This document shows positions 1-9,320 of a stretch of 64,000 nucleotides of DNA, piece by piece. The stretch covers positions 484,113 to 548,112 of the forward strand of contig NW_019091561.1 of the NCBI RefSeq assembly GCF_001949145.1, given 5' to 3'. The stretch is from Acanthaster planci. Lineage: Eukaryota > Echinodermata > Asteroidea > Valvatida > Acanthasteridae. The notes under the pieces were generated by a model. The model was given only the letters and a program-made list of their open reading frames with translations, did no database searches and had not been told where the DNA came from. Positions within the stretch are counted from its first letter, which is position 1; the number at the start of each line of letters is the position of its first letter. The translations under genes were made by a program, and so were the position numbers.

Positions 1-2
1 CT

Positions 3-154
3 GTGACATAGTAATCGGAGGCAAACCCCTCCAAAACATGATCTGTGGTGATCCAGACGCATTCGTGGTCCCACTGGCTCGGAGAGTCAACTTCGCACCC
101 CTCACACGGTACACAATCTTTCGAGGACAGCCCTTCAATTTTGTTCACAACTAA
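3..154 (+). CDS. 3' end of an unrecognised ORF, truncated by the window edge
   Basis: A 50-codon open frame enters from the left edge (CDIVIGG...) and stops at TAA 152-154. An AATAAA polyadenylation signal follows at 223-228. It is convergent with the WW-PC4 gene on the other strand. I do not recognise the product. The segment is not repeated upstream of the second copy of the neighbouring module, so it may belong to the larger element from which the module came. Confidence 0.35.
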   Translation, partial: DIVIGGKPLQNMICGDPDAFVVPLARRVNFAPLTRYTIFRGQPFNFVHN

Positions 155-258
155 TTTTTTTCTACCAGGGTTTTAACTCCCTGAGCGCAATCGGCCTCCA
201 CGTCTACATACCAAAACAGTACAATAAAACCAATGATTAAGCAAAGGTTAAACTAAAC

Positions 259-1005
259 TTAAAATTTGTTTAAGAGTCTCTTGACCAGTCTCTTCCTGCG
301 TACAGCTTCGGAAATAGCTTTGGCGTGTGACATCAGCACGTTCCACTGCGAAGCAGTCAAGTTTATGCCTTTATTCCTAGCAATCAGCCTTGATTTGTCC
401 GTGTTCCAGAAGTACTCTCTCACGTTGACGTAAGTACTGCCCCGGAAATTTTTAACAAAGACGTAACGCTCACCTTCCAGGTGAAACCTGTCTGTGTCGC
501 GTTTGTTCTCCTCTTCATTAGGGTCCCGGGGAAAGAACCTCTTCACAGCTCCCTTCCTCTTCACGGCAAGATCGGGATAGGCCTGCGGTGGACCGGCATT
601 GGAATCGGGGGTCCACAAGTCAGCATTCCCCGGCTTGGTAGTGCAAACAGCCCCTGTTGCGGTAGCGCCAGAGCTGCGATGAAACGAATCTTGGGGAGCT
701 TCATCCAGGGTGGCGGCTAGCTCGTCACCGGTGAGGTCGGAGGGAGCGTGGATCTCAAGCTGCTCCGGGGCGGACAGGGGGTTGATGACAGGGAGCTCCA
801 GCTGACGGTGCCCCGTTACGACGTTACGGTAGTAAAACCTCTGCTCCTCGACGCTGTACACCTTACGCCATCTGGCTCTCAGGTGTTGAGCGGTTAACGC
901 ACCGGTGCTCACCGCGTCGTCGCTTGCTTGAGACGCCGCTGATACTAACGGCTGTACACCAGTCATATCGGTCTTCTTGGTAGTTGCCTTTGCGTTTCCG
1001 ACCAT
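259..1005 (-). CDS. WW domain plus PC4/SUB1-like single-strand DNA-binding protein
   Basis: The intact frame is about 248 codons, taking the first ATG (MVGNAK...); the open frame extends six codons further upstream without an ATG. Residues about 45-80 form a WW-like domain (W near RARWRKVY, then FYYRN and a late P). Residues about 180-245 match the PC4/SUB1 fold: YVFVKNFRGSTYVNVREYF, then KGINLTASQWNVL. PC4 proteins bind single-stranded DNA and act in transcription. The middle is charged and P/S rich and probably disordered, and the C-terminus is basic (RRKRLVKRLLNKF). The WW-PC4 combination in a repeated module suggests a mobile-element or viral accessory protein rather than the cellular coactivator. 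No catalytic domain accompanies it. Confidence 0.7.
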   Translation of the reverse strand: MVGNAKATTKKTDMTGVQPLVSAASQASDDAVSTGALTAQHLRARWRKVYSVEEQRFYYRNVVTGHRQLELPVINPLSAPEQLEIHAPSDLTGDELAATLDEAPQDSFHRSSGATATGAVCTTKPGNADLWTPDSNAGPPQAYPDLAVKRKGAVKRFFPRDPNEEENKRDTDRFHLEGERYVFVKNFRGSTYVNVREYFWNTDKSRLIARNKGINLTASQWNVLMSHAKAISEAVRRKRLVKRLLNKF

Positions 1006-1109
1006 GTTGGCAATGACGCTCAACTATTTGGTAAACTTTCAGTCTCACTAAATGTGGTTCTCACGGCGGTAGGTTGGGATATGATCCACAGGGTCCACTC
1101 AGCGTTGCA

Positions 1110-1115
1110 TTTATA
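1110..1115 (-). promoter_or_regulatory. TATA box of the WW-PC4 gene
   Basis: TATAAA on the minus strand (GATATAAATG context) lies about 105 bp upstream of the chosen ATG. The same site is preserved in the second copy near 4409-4414. This supports a minus-strand promoter in the non-coding centre of the module. Confidence 0.45.
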
Positions 1116-1558
1116 TCGCCCCAGGGGTGTCGATGACTTAATGCAAACACCAAAAGAGCGCGTACCCACGCGGAACTGATAAATATAGGTGTAACCAATT
1201 GTGCTGTGCAATGAAGGCCTCAATGCAATGAAGTTTAGTGAACCCACACGTTCGAAGCGTTCCTTCCTGGGATAACCGTCAAACTGTTTTGTTCGCAAGA
1301 TAGATACTTTACTCATTTTAGCATCTTCCTCGTGGGAATTGATGACCGACGCTCTCTGAAACAAAGAAGATCCATTTGCGTTCGTCGACTCCTTTTGTAT
1401 TCAACACTCCTCGGCCAAGGACGCCACGCCATTGCCCACTCGTACTTGGCCTCAAACAAACAAGCCAACGAATGACAATGCGGCTCGGGTGATCTCACGC
1501 CTCTCGAGGTAAGTTTATCTTATTTCTTTTGCTTTTTCTTCTTTTAGTTCAGGGCAAC

Positions 1559-1699
1559 ATGACAACTATCACCTCCTCGACCGTTGCCGCGGTTACGCCC
1601 ACCATCTCCGTCGACCTCTCACCCGCTCACCGTTTACTACGCACCTTTGACTTACTAACCCCACCGACCTCTCTGAACCTAAAGATAACTATCACATGA
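1559..1699 (+). CDS. Small conserved ORF in module copy A, 46 aa
   Basis: ATG to TGA, beginning MTTITSSTV. The same 46-codon frame with the same stop is kept in copy B at 4845-4985 despite about 10 percent divergence. A possible 39-nt intron (GTAAGT...TTTTAG, 1509-1547) lies just upstream. Threonine/serine rich at the N-terminus, with no recognisable domain. It could be the start of a longer gene lost from the module. Confidence 0.3.
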   Translation: MTTITSSTVAAVTPTISVDLSPAHRLLRTFDLLTPPTSLNLKITIT

Positions 1700-1805
1700 C
1701 TTACTCACACGCGACCGGATTAGGGTCGACCTGATCTATACTGCACCGGAAGTAGGTCAAGGGTCAGAGATCAAAATGATCTATACTAACTACCATTACT
1801 ACTAC

Positions 1806-2440
1806 CGGGCCCTAAGTGTAATCTTGGTTTCGATGCACCTGAGCTAGACTTTGTTCTGTGCCTTGTTGGAGAAGAATTCTTCGAAATGTTGGCAAGGAAT
1901 ACCAACAGAAATGCTGCATCAAAAGTCCCTCCCACTCCTCTACATCCAGCCACAGAGTATGCTACATCTGATAAGCACTGGAGTTCTACAACGGTGAGAG
2001 AAATGAAAGCGTTTGTAGCTGTCAACATTCTCATGGCACCCGATCCGACTACCCACCGCTACTTATAAGCGTGGCCTGTGCAGCAAAATAGCCTGCAAGA
2101 ATTGTGATGCTAATATATTATTTTATGATGCAATACAGTGGCACACTTATAAGTGAGGCTAGTCAGTGTCAAAAAAATTTGGAAGTAGAAGGCTCGAACA
2201 AGCCTCACTTATAAGTGTGTCTAGTGTATTGCATCATACGATAATATATTAGCACCACAGTTAGAGCATGGCTATTTAGCTGCACAGGCCTCATTTATAA
2301 GTAGAGGTGGGTAGTTGGATCGGGTGCTCATGGGCATCAAGCAAGCGCCTGAGTACACTAATTATTGGAGTGAGGATGCAGTTCTCAATGACCCATACGT
2401 GTCTTCAATTATTTCCCCATGCGACAAGACAGCTGGTAAA
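1806..2440 (+). pseudogene. piggyBac-like transposase fragment, split by a foldback element
   Basis: Reading from GFDAPELDF, the frame continues as FFEMLARNTNRNA and ends with FVAVNILM before the insertion at 2037. It resumes after 2326 with GIKQAPEYTNYWSEDA. This order (ETNRYA-like motif, W..T..E.KAF, ILMG, then YWS.D) is the N-terminal part of the piggyBac/PGBD DDE transposase domain. Across the insertion the frame is preserved if the foldback element and one copy of its 7-bp target duplication are removed. After about residue 75 similarity is lost and the open frame ends at 2512. The catalytic DDD segment is absent, so this is a fragment. Confidence 0.65.
2037..2326. mobile_element. 290-bp foldback MITE inserted in the piggyBac-like gene
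   Basis: The left arm (from CACCCGATCC, 2037 to about 2165) and right arm (about 2195 to GGATCGGGTG at 2326) are near-complete inverted repeats of each other. They share landmarks such as CTACTTATAA, CCTGTGCAGC and GCTAATATATTAT. The element is flanked by identical CTCATGG at 2030-2036 and 2327-2333, a 7-bp target duplication. It has no coding capacity. Ends of the CA...TG type with a 7-8 bp duplication recall hAT-like elements, but the superfamily is not certain. Confidence 0.85.
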
Positions 2441-2530
2441 GAGACTACCCGTTTGCAAGATAGCTTAACTTTGTTTATGTACGGTCAGAGCAGTTTATTG
2501 CCAGACCGATAACTATCAAAAGCATGACAT

Positions 2531-2700
2531 TTTCCGGTCGAAGGGAGCCGCAAAAAACTGATCTGCATGTACAGTCGCTTAAGCTACTTTTTTGTTTGTC
2601 ATCGACATGATTAATCACAATGCATTTCCGGTCGTACGCGACCCGCAAAATGATCTAAATGTATCTCAATGTCATGTTTCCGGTCGTATGCGACCTGCAA
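2531..2700. repeat. Three spaced CCGGTCG...GCAAAA iterons
   Basis: TTCCGGTCG followed by a short spacer, a (G)CGACC-like half and GCAAAA occurs near 2531, 2627 and 2681. The second copy holds the near-palindrome GGTCGTACGCGACC. Similar ACCGGA/GGTCGA elements close the two WW-PC4 modules. Confidence 0.5.
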
Positions 2701-3289
2701 AACATCAAATAAAGCATAACTATACAAATATAATAAAAGATAACTTGTTTGGTGCGTTCAGTGTATGAAGCCTATTGATCAAAACTTCATAGTACATTAG
2801 GGATATATGCATGAATTGTTCATTAATTAATACATGAATAAAATGACTCTATTTCAGAACCTTGTGTCACATATAGTGTTCAAGTTTTTCCAATGCAGTG
2901 TACTAATTATACCAGGAAAAGAAAATTACAGTCCCACATAATAGAAAGTAGGTTTGCGGTAGCACCATGGACGTATTTCTTTTGTGAGCATTTGTGTTCT
3001 GAAAAGAACCAGTGGTACTCGACGTTTCGAGCAGTATGCTCTGCTCGTCAATAAAAGAATGCCGGATACTGACTGGGAGTGGGGCTTAAGTAGTCTGGTG
3101 GAGGATTCTGGAGACAGGGTTTAGTCCGATGATGCGTGAAGGCAGGAAGTCTGGAGAAGGGATTAGGCTGGCTCGGTGATGCGTGGTGGAAACTTGCTCA
3201 GGTGTGGCAGTACTGATGTGGGTGTTGATGGGTAAACATGGGAAGAACTGGGGCAGGGTGCCAAGGGTATAGATGACCCATGATGCGGA
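2701..3289. other. Non-coding stretch
   Basis: AT-rich to about 3000 with no supported gene. A hairpin (GAGCAG-TATGCT-CTGCTC, 3029-3046) and the 3' flank of the Penelope-like remnant follow. Confidence 0.5.
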
Positions 3290-3477
3290 CTAGGAAGTGT
3301 TGAGGATGGGGCGCCAGATGTCACTGATGGTAAAGCCTGTGTCTTGCGGAACTGTTCTGTTCTTGTGAATCTCAACTGCCTTACGAATACGGCGTGGTTG
3401 CAATTGCTCTATGTTGGCAATGAGATGGGCTTGTTGCCAGTGGACTTGGTGGTCTTCAGTNAATTTAACGAGAATCT
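3290..3477 (-). pseudogene. Penelope-like element, C-terminal coding remnant
   Basis: The translated minus strand reads DHQVHWQQAHLIANIE, then RRIRKAVEIHKN, then DTGFTISDIW and a stop. This matches the usual C-terminus of GIY-YIG-type Penelope-like retroelements (H..W..A..I..E...R+..EAIEI.K......+.GY.LS..W). Only this tail is present. The frame runs into the start of module copy B, so the open frame across the junction is probably fortuitous. An ambiguous base (N) at 3462 lies inside it. Confidence 0.5.
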
Positions 3478-3577
3478 TTTCTAACAGGGTTTTAACTCGC
3501 TGTTCGCAATCGGCCTCCTCGTCTAGATACAAAAAACAATACAATAAAACCAACGATTAAACTAAGCACAAAACTTC

Positions 3578-4299
3578 TTAAAATTTGTTTACGATTCTCT
3601 TGACCAGTCTCTTCCTGCGTACAGCTTCGGAAATAGCTTTGGCGTGTGACATCAGTATGTTCCACTGCGAAGCAGTCAAGTTTATGCCTTTCTTCTTAGC
3701 AATCAGCCTTGATTTGTCCGTGTTCCAGAAGTACTCTCTCACGTTACGTAAGTACTGCCCCGGAAATTTTTAACAAGGACGTAACGCTCACCTTCCAGGT
3801 GAAACCTGTCTGCGTCGCGTTCGTTCTCCTCTTCATCAGGGTCACGGGGAAAGAACCTCTTCACAGCTCCCTTCCTCTTCACGGCAAGATCGGGATGGGC
3901 CTGCGGTGCACCGGCATTGGAATTGGGGGTCCACAAGTCAGCATTCCCCGGCTTGGTAGTGCTAACAGCCCCTGTTGCGGTAGCTTGGGTAGCTTCATCC
4001 AGGGTGGCGGCTAGCTCGTCACCGGTGAGGTCGGAGGGAGCGTGGATCTCAAGCTGCTCCGGGGCGGGTAGGGGGTCGATGACAGGGAGCTCTAGCTGAC
4101 GGTGCCCCGTTACGACGTTACGGTAGTAAAACCTCTGCTCCTCGACGCTGTACACTTTGCGCCATCCGGCTCTCAGGTGTTGAGCGGTTAACGCACCGGT
4201 GCTCACAGCGTCGTCGCTTGCTTGAGACGCCGCTGATACTGACGGCTGCACACCAGTCATATCGGTCGTCTTGGTAGTTGCCTTTGCGTGTCCGACCAT
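3578..4299 (-). pseudogene. WW-PC4 protein gene, copy B, frameshifted
   Basis: This is about 90 percent similar to the intact copy at 259-1005. A single-base deletion in the PC4 domain, just after FRGSTYV (about 3742), breaks the frame. The remainder of PC4 through the KRIVNKF-like end is readable in the next frame. The WW domain is intact. Confidence 0.7.
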
Positions 4300-4844
4300 G
4301 TTGGCAATGACGCTCAACTATTTGGTAAACTTTCAGTCTCACTAAATGTGGTTCTCACGGCGGTAGGTTGGGATATGATCTACAGGTTCCACCCAGCGTG
4401 GTATTTATATCGCGCAGGGGTGTCGGTGACTTAATGCAAACACCAAAAGAGCGCGTACCCACGCGGAACTGATAAATATAGGTGTAACCAATCGTGCCGT
4501 GCAATGAAGGACTCAATGCAACGAAGTTTAGTGAACCCACGCGTTCGAAGCGTTCCTTCCTGGGATGACCGTCAAACTCTTTTGTTCGCGAGATAGATAC
4601 TTTACTAATTTTAGCATCTTACCCGTGGGAATTGACGACCGACGCTCTCTGAAACAAAGGAGATCCATTTGCGTCCTTGGACTCCTTTTGTATTCAACAC
4701 TCCTCGGCCAAGGACGCCACGCCATCACCCACTCGTACTTGGCCTCAAACAAACAAGCCAACGAATGACAATGCGGCTCGGGTGATCTCCCGCCTCTCGA
4801 GGTAAGTTTATCTTATTTCTTTTCTTCTTTTAGTTCAGGGCAAC

Positions 4845-4985
4845 ATGGCAAATATCACCTCCTCGACCGTTGTCGCGGTTCCGCCCACCATCTCCGTCGA
4901 CCTTTTACCCGCTCACCGTTTACTACGTACCTTTGACCTACTAACCCCACCGACCTTTCTGAACCTAAAAATAACTATCACCTGA
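4845..4985 (+). CDS. Small conserved ORF in module copy B, 46 aa
   Basis: Counterpart of 1559-1699, beginning MANITSSTV. Length and stop codon are identical, with few amino-acid changes. The tiny candidate intron upstream is also kept. Function unknown. Confidence 0.3.
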   Translation: MANITSSTVVAVPPTISVDLLPAHRLLRTFDLLTPPTFLNLKITIT

Positions 4986-5090
4986 CTTACTCACACGCGA
5001 CCGGAAGTGGGGTCAACCTGATCTATACTGCACCGGAAGTCGGTCAAGGGTCAGAGGTCAAACTGATCTATACTAACTACCATTACTACT

Positions 5091-5468
5091 CACCCTCAAT
5101 TCTTTTGTTGTGTGACCCTGGTGACCTCATAAGAAAGGACATACTCAAGCAAGAGTCGAGCTATCAAATAGGGTTTGTCAATTCTTCCCATGAACCTATC
5201 TAACTTAAATAAAAAATACTACATGGAAACACTGGCCAAATAAAATCAACCATTTGTTTCTGTCAACGCGCACTTAAGTTATCTTATGTTTGGCTCCCAT
5301 GCGTAAATAGACTCAAGAGTTATTTCTCTTGAACAAATTAATCTCACTTCGTGACAATTTGCCCACCCTAGAGAAAAACTCTTGAAATAATCAGCTTCAT
5401 ACATTTATATCTACTACATTTACAACACACTTCTAAAATATTTACAATTGGTGTCTCAATCCAATACT
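5091..5468. other. Non-coding stretch between module copy B and gypsy remnant
   Basis: AT-rich, no supported gene; it may be the 3' untranslated part of the gypsy element. Confidence 0.4.
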
Positions 5469-6126
5469 TCATTCAGCTGGGCATCTACTTAGAAAGTCAA
5501 CACCAACGTTATCGCTTCCCTTTATTGCCTTTACTCTAAATCTGTACTGCTGAAGGCTCAAAGCCCATCTCATGATTCTGTTGTGCATTTTAGCTGTAGA
5601 CAGGTAGGCTAAAGGATGATGGTCCGTTTCCAGTAGGAATTCTTTGTCATAAAGGTACATGTGGAACTTTGCGACTCGCATAGCTAATGGGAAATGATTG
5701 GTCGCCATCTTGCTGCAAGAGAACGGCTCCAATGCCAACGTCTGAAGCATCACTTCTCAAAATGTAACCCTTCTCATGATCAGGTAAATGCAATATTGGC
5801 GCGGCTGCTAATCGCTCCTTTAGTGTCTTGAACGCACGTTCTTGTGGTCGTTCCCATTTAACTTGATTCGGGTTGCCCTTCTTTGTGAGATCAGTGATTG
5901 GTCCTGCAATGGCGGCAAAATTGGGAATGAATTTACGATAATAGTTAACTAGTCCCATGAATGAACGGACCTCTTTCTTTGTATGTGGCCTTGATTTTTC
6001 CGCCCCCCAATGACATGGCCCAGAAAATCAAGGAATTCGTACCCTACAAAGCACCTAGACGGTTATGCGGAGAGGTGTGCAGCTCGTAGACGGTTTAAAA
6101 CTTCGCGAAGAACTGAACGTGTTGTT
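5469..6126 (-). pseudogene. Ty3/gypsy-type reverse transcriptase C-terminus and RNase H
   Basis: In minus-strand order: a thumb-region motif GYEFLDFLGHVIGG, KKEVRSFMGLVNYYRKFIPNF, KNPFVW-like KWERPQERAFKTLK, then RNase H pieces SDASDVGIGAVLLQ, FLLETDHHPLAYL and DNVGVDFLSR, ending at a stop. This order is diagnostic of gypsy pol. A stop (AHLSA*P), and a frameshift plus deletion of about 20 residues between SYASRK and KFHMYLY, show decay. No integrase follows, because the frame stops right after RNase H. The 5' end abuts Polinton polymerase sequence at about 6126. Confidence 0.85.
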
Positions 6127-6770
6127 CCCATGTTCCCATGTCAGAATGTAATCCTAAAGCCGCCCATATTGCCCAATGTATGCATTCGTAATCTTTGTTT
6201 TTAGTATTTATTGCGACTTTCTTATGTTCAATATATTCTGGCAACTAGATGTAAGTGCCACCTTGTGGGTCATATTTTATTATATTGATATAAAAAGCTA
6301 TAATTTTGTCTAGTATCCAACCAGAACCATTATTAACAAATTTATCAATTCTATCTAAAAGCTTTTGTTTTTGTTCTTCCAACTCGTTGTTAACATCTGA
6401 TTCTAAATACACCGTTGTAACGTTGGGCCAAAAAGTAAATTCAGCTGTAACAAAATCTTTCTGTTCTGGTTGTTCCTTTTAAAATCGGACTTTAAGCGCT
6501 GTTTGCAATCTATAAGTACCTATTTCCTTTAATTTTTTCAATGCCAATTTTTCAATGGCTTTTTTTTATGCGTAATAAACAATTGAACTGCATCGTCACT
6601 AAAAAAGCGTGGTATATTAATACGTGTCAACAGATTCCAAGGCTTGCAACTACCGAAATTGGGAATTATCCCAATTTCGGTAGTTGCAAGCCTTGGAATC
6701 TTTTGACGTCCAATTCGCGGGATAATTCCCGATTAATAAAAGCTTAAATTGCAGCAATGAAATCTTTTTC
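6127..6770 (-). pseudogene. Polinton/Maverick PolB N-terminal fragment (copy 1 of 3)
   Basis: The minus strand reads LKEIGTYRLQTALKV, then NNELEEQKQKLLD, GSGWILDKIIAFYI and KYDPQGGTYI. These correspond in order to the N-terminal region of the fuller PolB at 18608-23645 (KEVGSYKLQTALKV, GSGWIFDKVVAFYI, KYNPVGATYI). Sequence divergence indicates a different Polinton lineage. Stops are present (TYI*LP). The fragment is cut by the gypsy remnant on one side and contains a perfect 68-nt hairpin on the other. Confidence 0.75.
6633..6700. repeat. Perfect 32-bp inverted repeat with 4-nt loop
   Basis: GATTCCAAGGCTTGCAACTA... (6633-6664), an ATTA loop, then the exact reverse complement to 6700. It lies inside PolB-derived sequence at the position coding NYRNW. 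A perfect stem implies a recent template-switch event. Confidence 0.9.
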
Positions 6771-7888
6771 CAATTATCTGGCCTTTCTTACCATCTGTCA
6801 TCTGCATGCCAATTGTCGTAATTCGCCAATAGATTTGCGGGGTAAATTTTGAAATTGTTTTGTGTAATTTCTCACTGCTTGTGTTAATTCCTCGCGCTTG
6901 TATAGCACAAAGGGCGGCGTGGTTGGTGCAACGTAATATTGTGATTAGCGATGTACTTCAATAATGATTTATTCCATGAATTGTAGCCATGGAGATTGTG
7001 TTCATAATTTAATCTGATATTACATTGTGCGTTTTGATTCGATGGCTTTCTTGTTCGTATTAAATAGTTTTGTATAATAATTCAGAAATTATATCATTTT
7101 TATTAACACGTCTACTCTTTGGGGTAGAGGCGTTCAATTTATTATAGTTTTGGAATTTCATCGTATTTTGGAATTTAATATTTTGGAATTTGACAGAGTT
7201 GGGGAGGAGGAGGTTGTTGGAAGTTTTTTTGGTTTCATTTTGCGGGATTTTTTGGTTTTTGCGGATTTTTTTTGTTTTGGGAATTTTTTTGCTGGCGTAT
7301 CCTGGTTTAATGCCATTAGAAAGAATCTTTGTGACTCTCTTTGGTTTTGGGGAGGAGGGTCGGGTAGGTATGAGCCTATGTAAGCGGGAAATCGATATTT
7401 CTGGATTGTAGGGTTTGGGTTTTTGCAAAAAGGGTCGTATAGGTATAGGAGATAGGAGGGTTTTTATTTTTCGTCAGAATTTGCACTTCCTATACTACTA
7501 ACATGGGAGTCGGATTTATGAAAAGAGAACACTGTTTCGAAGAGTGGGAAGAAACGGTGAAAAAGGCTGTAAAACAATATTGCGAACGAGTTCAGGGAGA
7601 GTTCACCAAAGACGAGGGAAAGCACGGAAACAAGACAAATGCAGGGTCCTCCTAACTTGCCGGTAGCTTGGATATCTTCGGGGAAAGGCGAACAAAAGCT
7701 TTTTTCGCGGCTCACCCCCATTATATTAAAAAAAAAGTGCTCTTCTCTCCATAATCTTGAAATTCCAGTGAAAAAAACGGAGCCTTGGCAGCCTCTTCAC
7801 GAGATCGAGAGTCAACAGGCGGCGCTATTTCGGTCTGATTTCACACCATTTTCTAATCCATGGTGGGCACGCATAGGGCGAGACAGAC
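6771..7888. other. Low-complexity and probable 5' flank of host gene
   Basis: 7060-7428 minus is an open but low-complexity K/N/P-rich frame with FQN repeats and is not convincing as a gene. The last few hundred bases before 7889 are expected to hold the promoter and 5' UTR of the split host gene; no TATA box is obvious. Confidence 0.3.
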
Positions 7889-7972
7889 ATGGCAGACTCG
7901 AGTACCAGGATCAACGTTTTCAGCAGTGCTTCTGTTGATCGAGAATTTCCAAAGTGTGGGACATTTACGCAG
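7889..7972 (+). CDS. Host gene exon 1 (start exon)
   Basis: ATG at 7889 opens 28 codons (MADSSTRINVFSSAS...) and ends exactly at CAG|GTAGGTG, a good donor, in phase 0. The next candidate exon begins in phase 0. The N-terminus is polar with no signal peptide. Product not recognised. The start is chosen because it is the first ATG in frame and sits in a favourable context (GACATGG). Confidence 0.6.
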
Positions 7973-8174
7973 GTAGGTGCTCTTTGCACGGAGTAATTGC
8001 AGAATACCCTGCCACGCGAAAATACCCCCTAAAAATCCAATGGCTACTTATTAACGTAGTCGAATGGAAGTTGTTCTAGCCCAGACATGCCAGGCGGACT
8101 CCCTGACCGTACTACGTTACGGAGGGAAATGAAATGCAGACAACATCCAACCTGGGCTATTCTACCCCCAGAAA

Positions 8175-8242
8175 TGGGTCCGACCCCGCTCCGCTCCTAC
8201 ATGTACATGTACCATGCCCAAGCGGAGCGGGCGTCGGACCCA
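8175..8242. repeat. GC-rich hairpin with 21-22 bp arms
   Basis: TGGGTCCGACCCCGCTCCGC at 8175 pairs with GCGGAGCGGGCGTCGGACCC ending at 8242, with a one-base bulge. The loop contains TACATGTACATGTA. No gene is associated. Confidence 0.8.
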
Positions 8243-8411
8243 CAGAAAGCTTTACTAGGGTACTCTTACGAAAGTCCAAATTCTGAGGAATAAGCCAATG
8301 TCCATTCTCATTTCAGAAGATAGGCCTGTCAGGATCCAAAGTTTGTGACAATTCTGCAGTATGGATTTCAGGCATGAAAGTCATGCCTTGAAGTTGAAGT
8401 ACATGGGCCTA

Positions 8412-9312
8412 CAGTAGGGCTGTGATGGCAACAGACAGATTTCAAAAGACCATGTAGGCCTAGCTCTACTGAGGGGAACTTTAGTATTCCTCTTTTTCGA
8501 TTTTGGACGGGATCGGCATACTAACGCTCCACACCTGTAGGCCTACATAGAGTAAGGTTGAAACACTTCTCAAAAATTCCAAAGACTTGCCAAAAATACT
8601 CCTGCCACCACCTACTGGCTCCTGTACATGCCAACATCAAACGGTTGGGGCTTCAATGATATTTCTGACTTCAAAATTTGTCAAAATCTGACAGTTTTCG
8701 CTCGACACAAGCACAGCACTTAAACTTTTCGCCGCCTCTTCTCATTCAAATACGGGGGTGTAGAGTTTCTGGTGCAATAAATTTATGGGCGAGCATGGTC
8801 CTCTAATGAAACCCCAGGAGAGGCCCATATGTAGTCGGGGCACGATACGTATTGACCAGGAAACAGTTGCTGGCAGCACTCCCAAACGTCACGATCAATA
8901 AGTTTTGTGTCCCGACCACATATAGCCTACGCATGCGTACGTCTTGGAGGACCATGCTCGCCCATAGACTTATTGCACAAGAAAACTCTACACGCGCGTA
9001 TTTGACTGAGAGGAGGCGGCGAAATTTCAAGTGCTGTGCATGTGTCGAGTGAAAACAGTTGGATTTTGACGGATTTTGAAGTCAGGAATATCATTGAAGC
9101 CCCAACTGGTTGACGTTGGCATTTACGGAAGCCAGTAGATGCTGATAGAGGCATTTTTGGCTAGTCTTTGGAATATTTGAGGAGTGTTTAACATTACTCT
9201 ATGTACTGGTTTGGAGCATTAGTATGACAATCCCGTCCAAAATCGAAAAAGAGGAATACTAATGCGCCACTCAGTAGAGCTATTTCAAAAGAGCCATCCG
9301 CAGCCCTACGTG
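8412..9312. mobile_element. 901-bp foldback (hAT-like, non-autonomous) element
   Basis: The left arm (8412 to about 8845) and right arm (about 8880 to 9312) are imperfect inverted repeats over some 430 bp. Shared blocks include ATTCCTCTTTTTCGATTTTG, GGGGCTTCAATGATAT and GAGCATGGTCCTC. The ends are CAGTAGGGCTG... and ...CAGCCCTACGTG. The flanks TGGGCCTA (8404-8411) and TGGGGCTA (9313-9320) form an 8-bp target duplication with one mismatch. The duplication length and CA ends fit hAT. It lies in intron 1 of the host gene. Confidence 0.8.
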
Positions 9313-9320
9313 TGGGGCTA

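Larger units (their letters stand above)
155..1802. repeat. Copy A of a 1.6-kb directly repeated WW-PC4 module
   Basis: This stretch is closely repeated in the same orientation at 3478-5090, with scattered substitutions and small indels. Shared landmarks are the AATAAA site, the whole WW-PC4 gene, its TATA box, a 46-codon + strand ORF, and a terminal stretch with two imperfect repeats of an ACCGGA...TGATCTATACT motif. It ends at CCATTACTACT, where unrelated piggyBac-like coding sequence begins. This is a segmental duplication or two insertions of one element. No terminal inverted repeats were found. Confidence 0.85.
3478..5090. repeat. Copy B of the WW-PC4 module
   Basis: Same-orientation duplicate of 155-1802, sharing every landmark described there. 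It lacks a 12-13 codon segment in the linker of the protein gene. It ends at the same CCATTACTACT boundary. Flanking DNA differs on both sides from copy A. Confidence 0.85.

Noticed and set aside
7060-7428. 122-codon K/N/P-rich minus-strand frame
   Set aside because: Low complexity, no motif, in AT-rich DNA.
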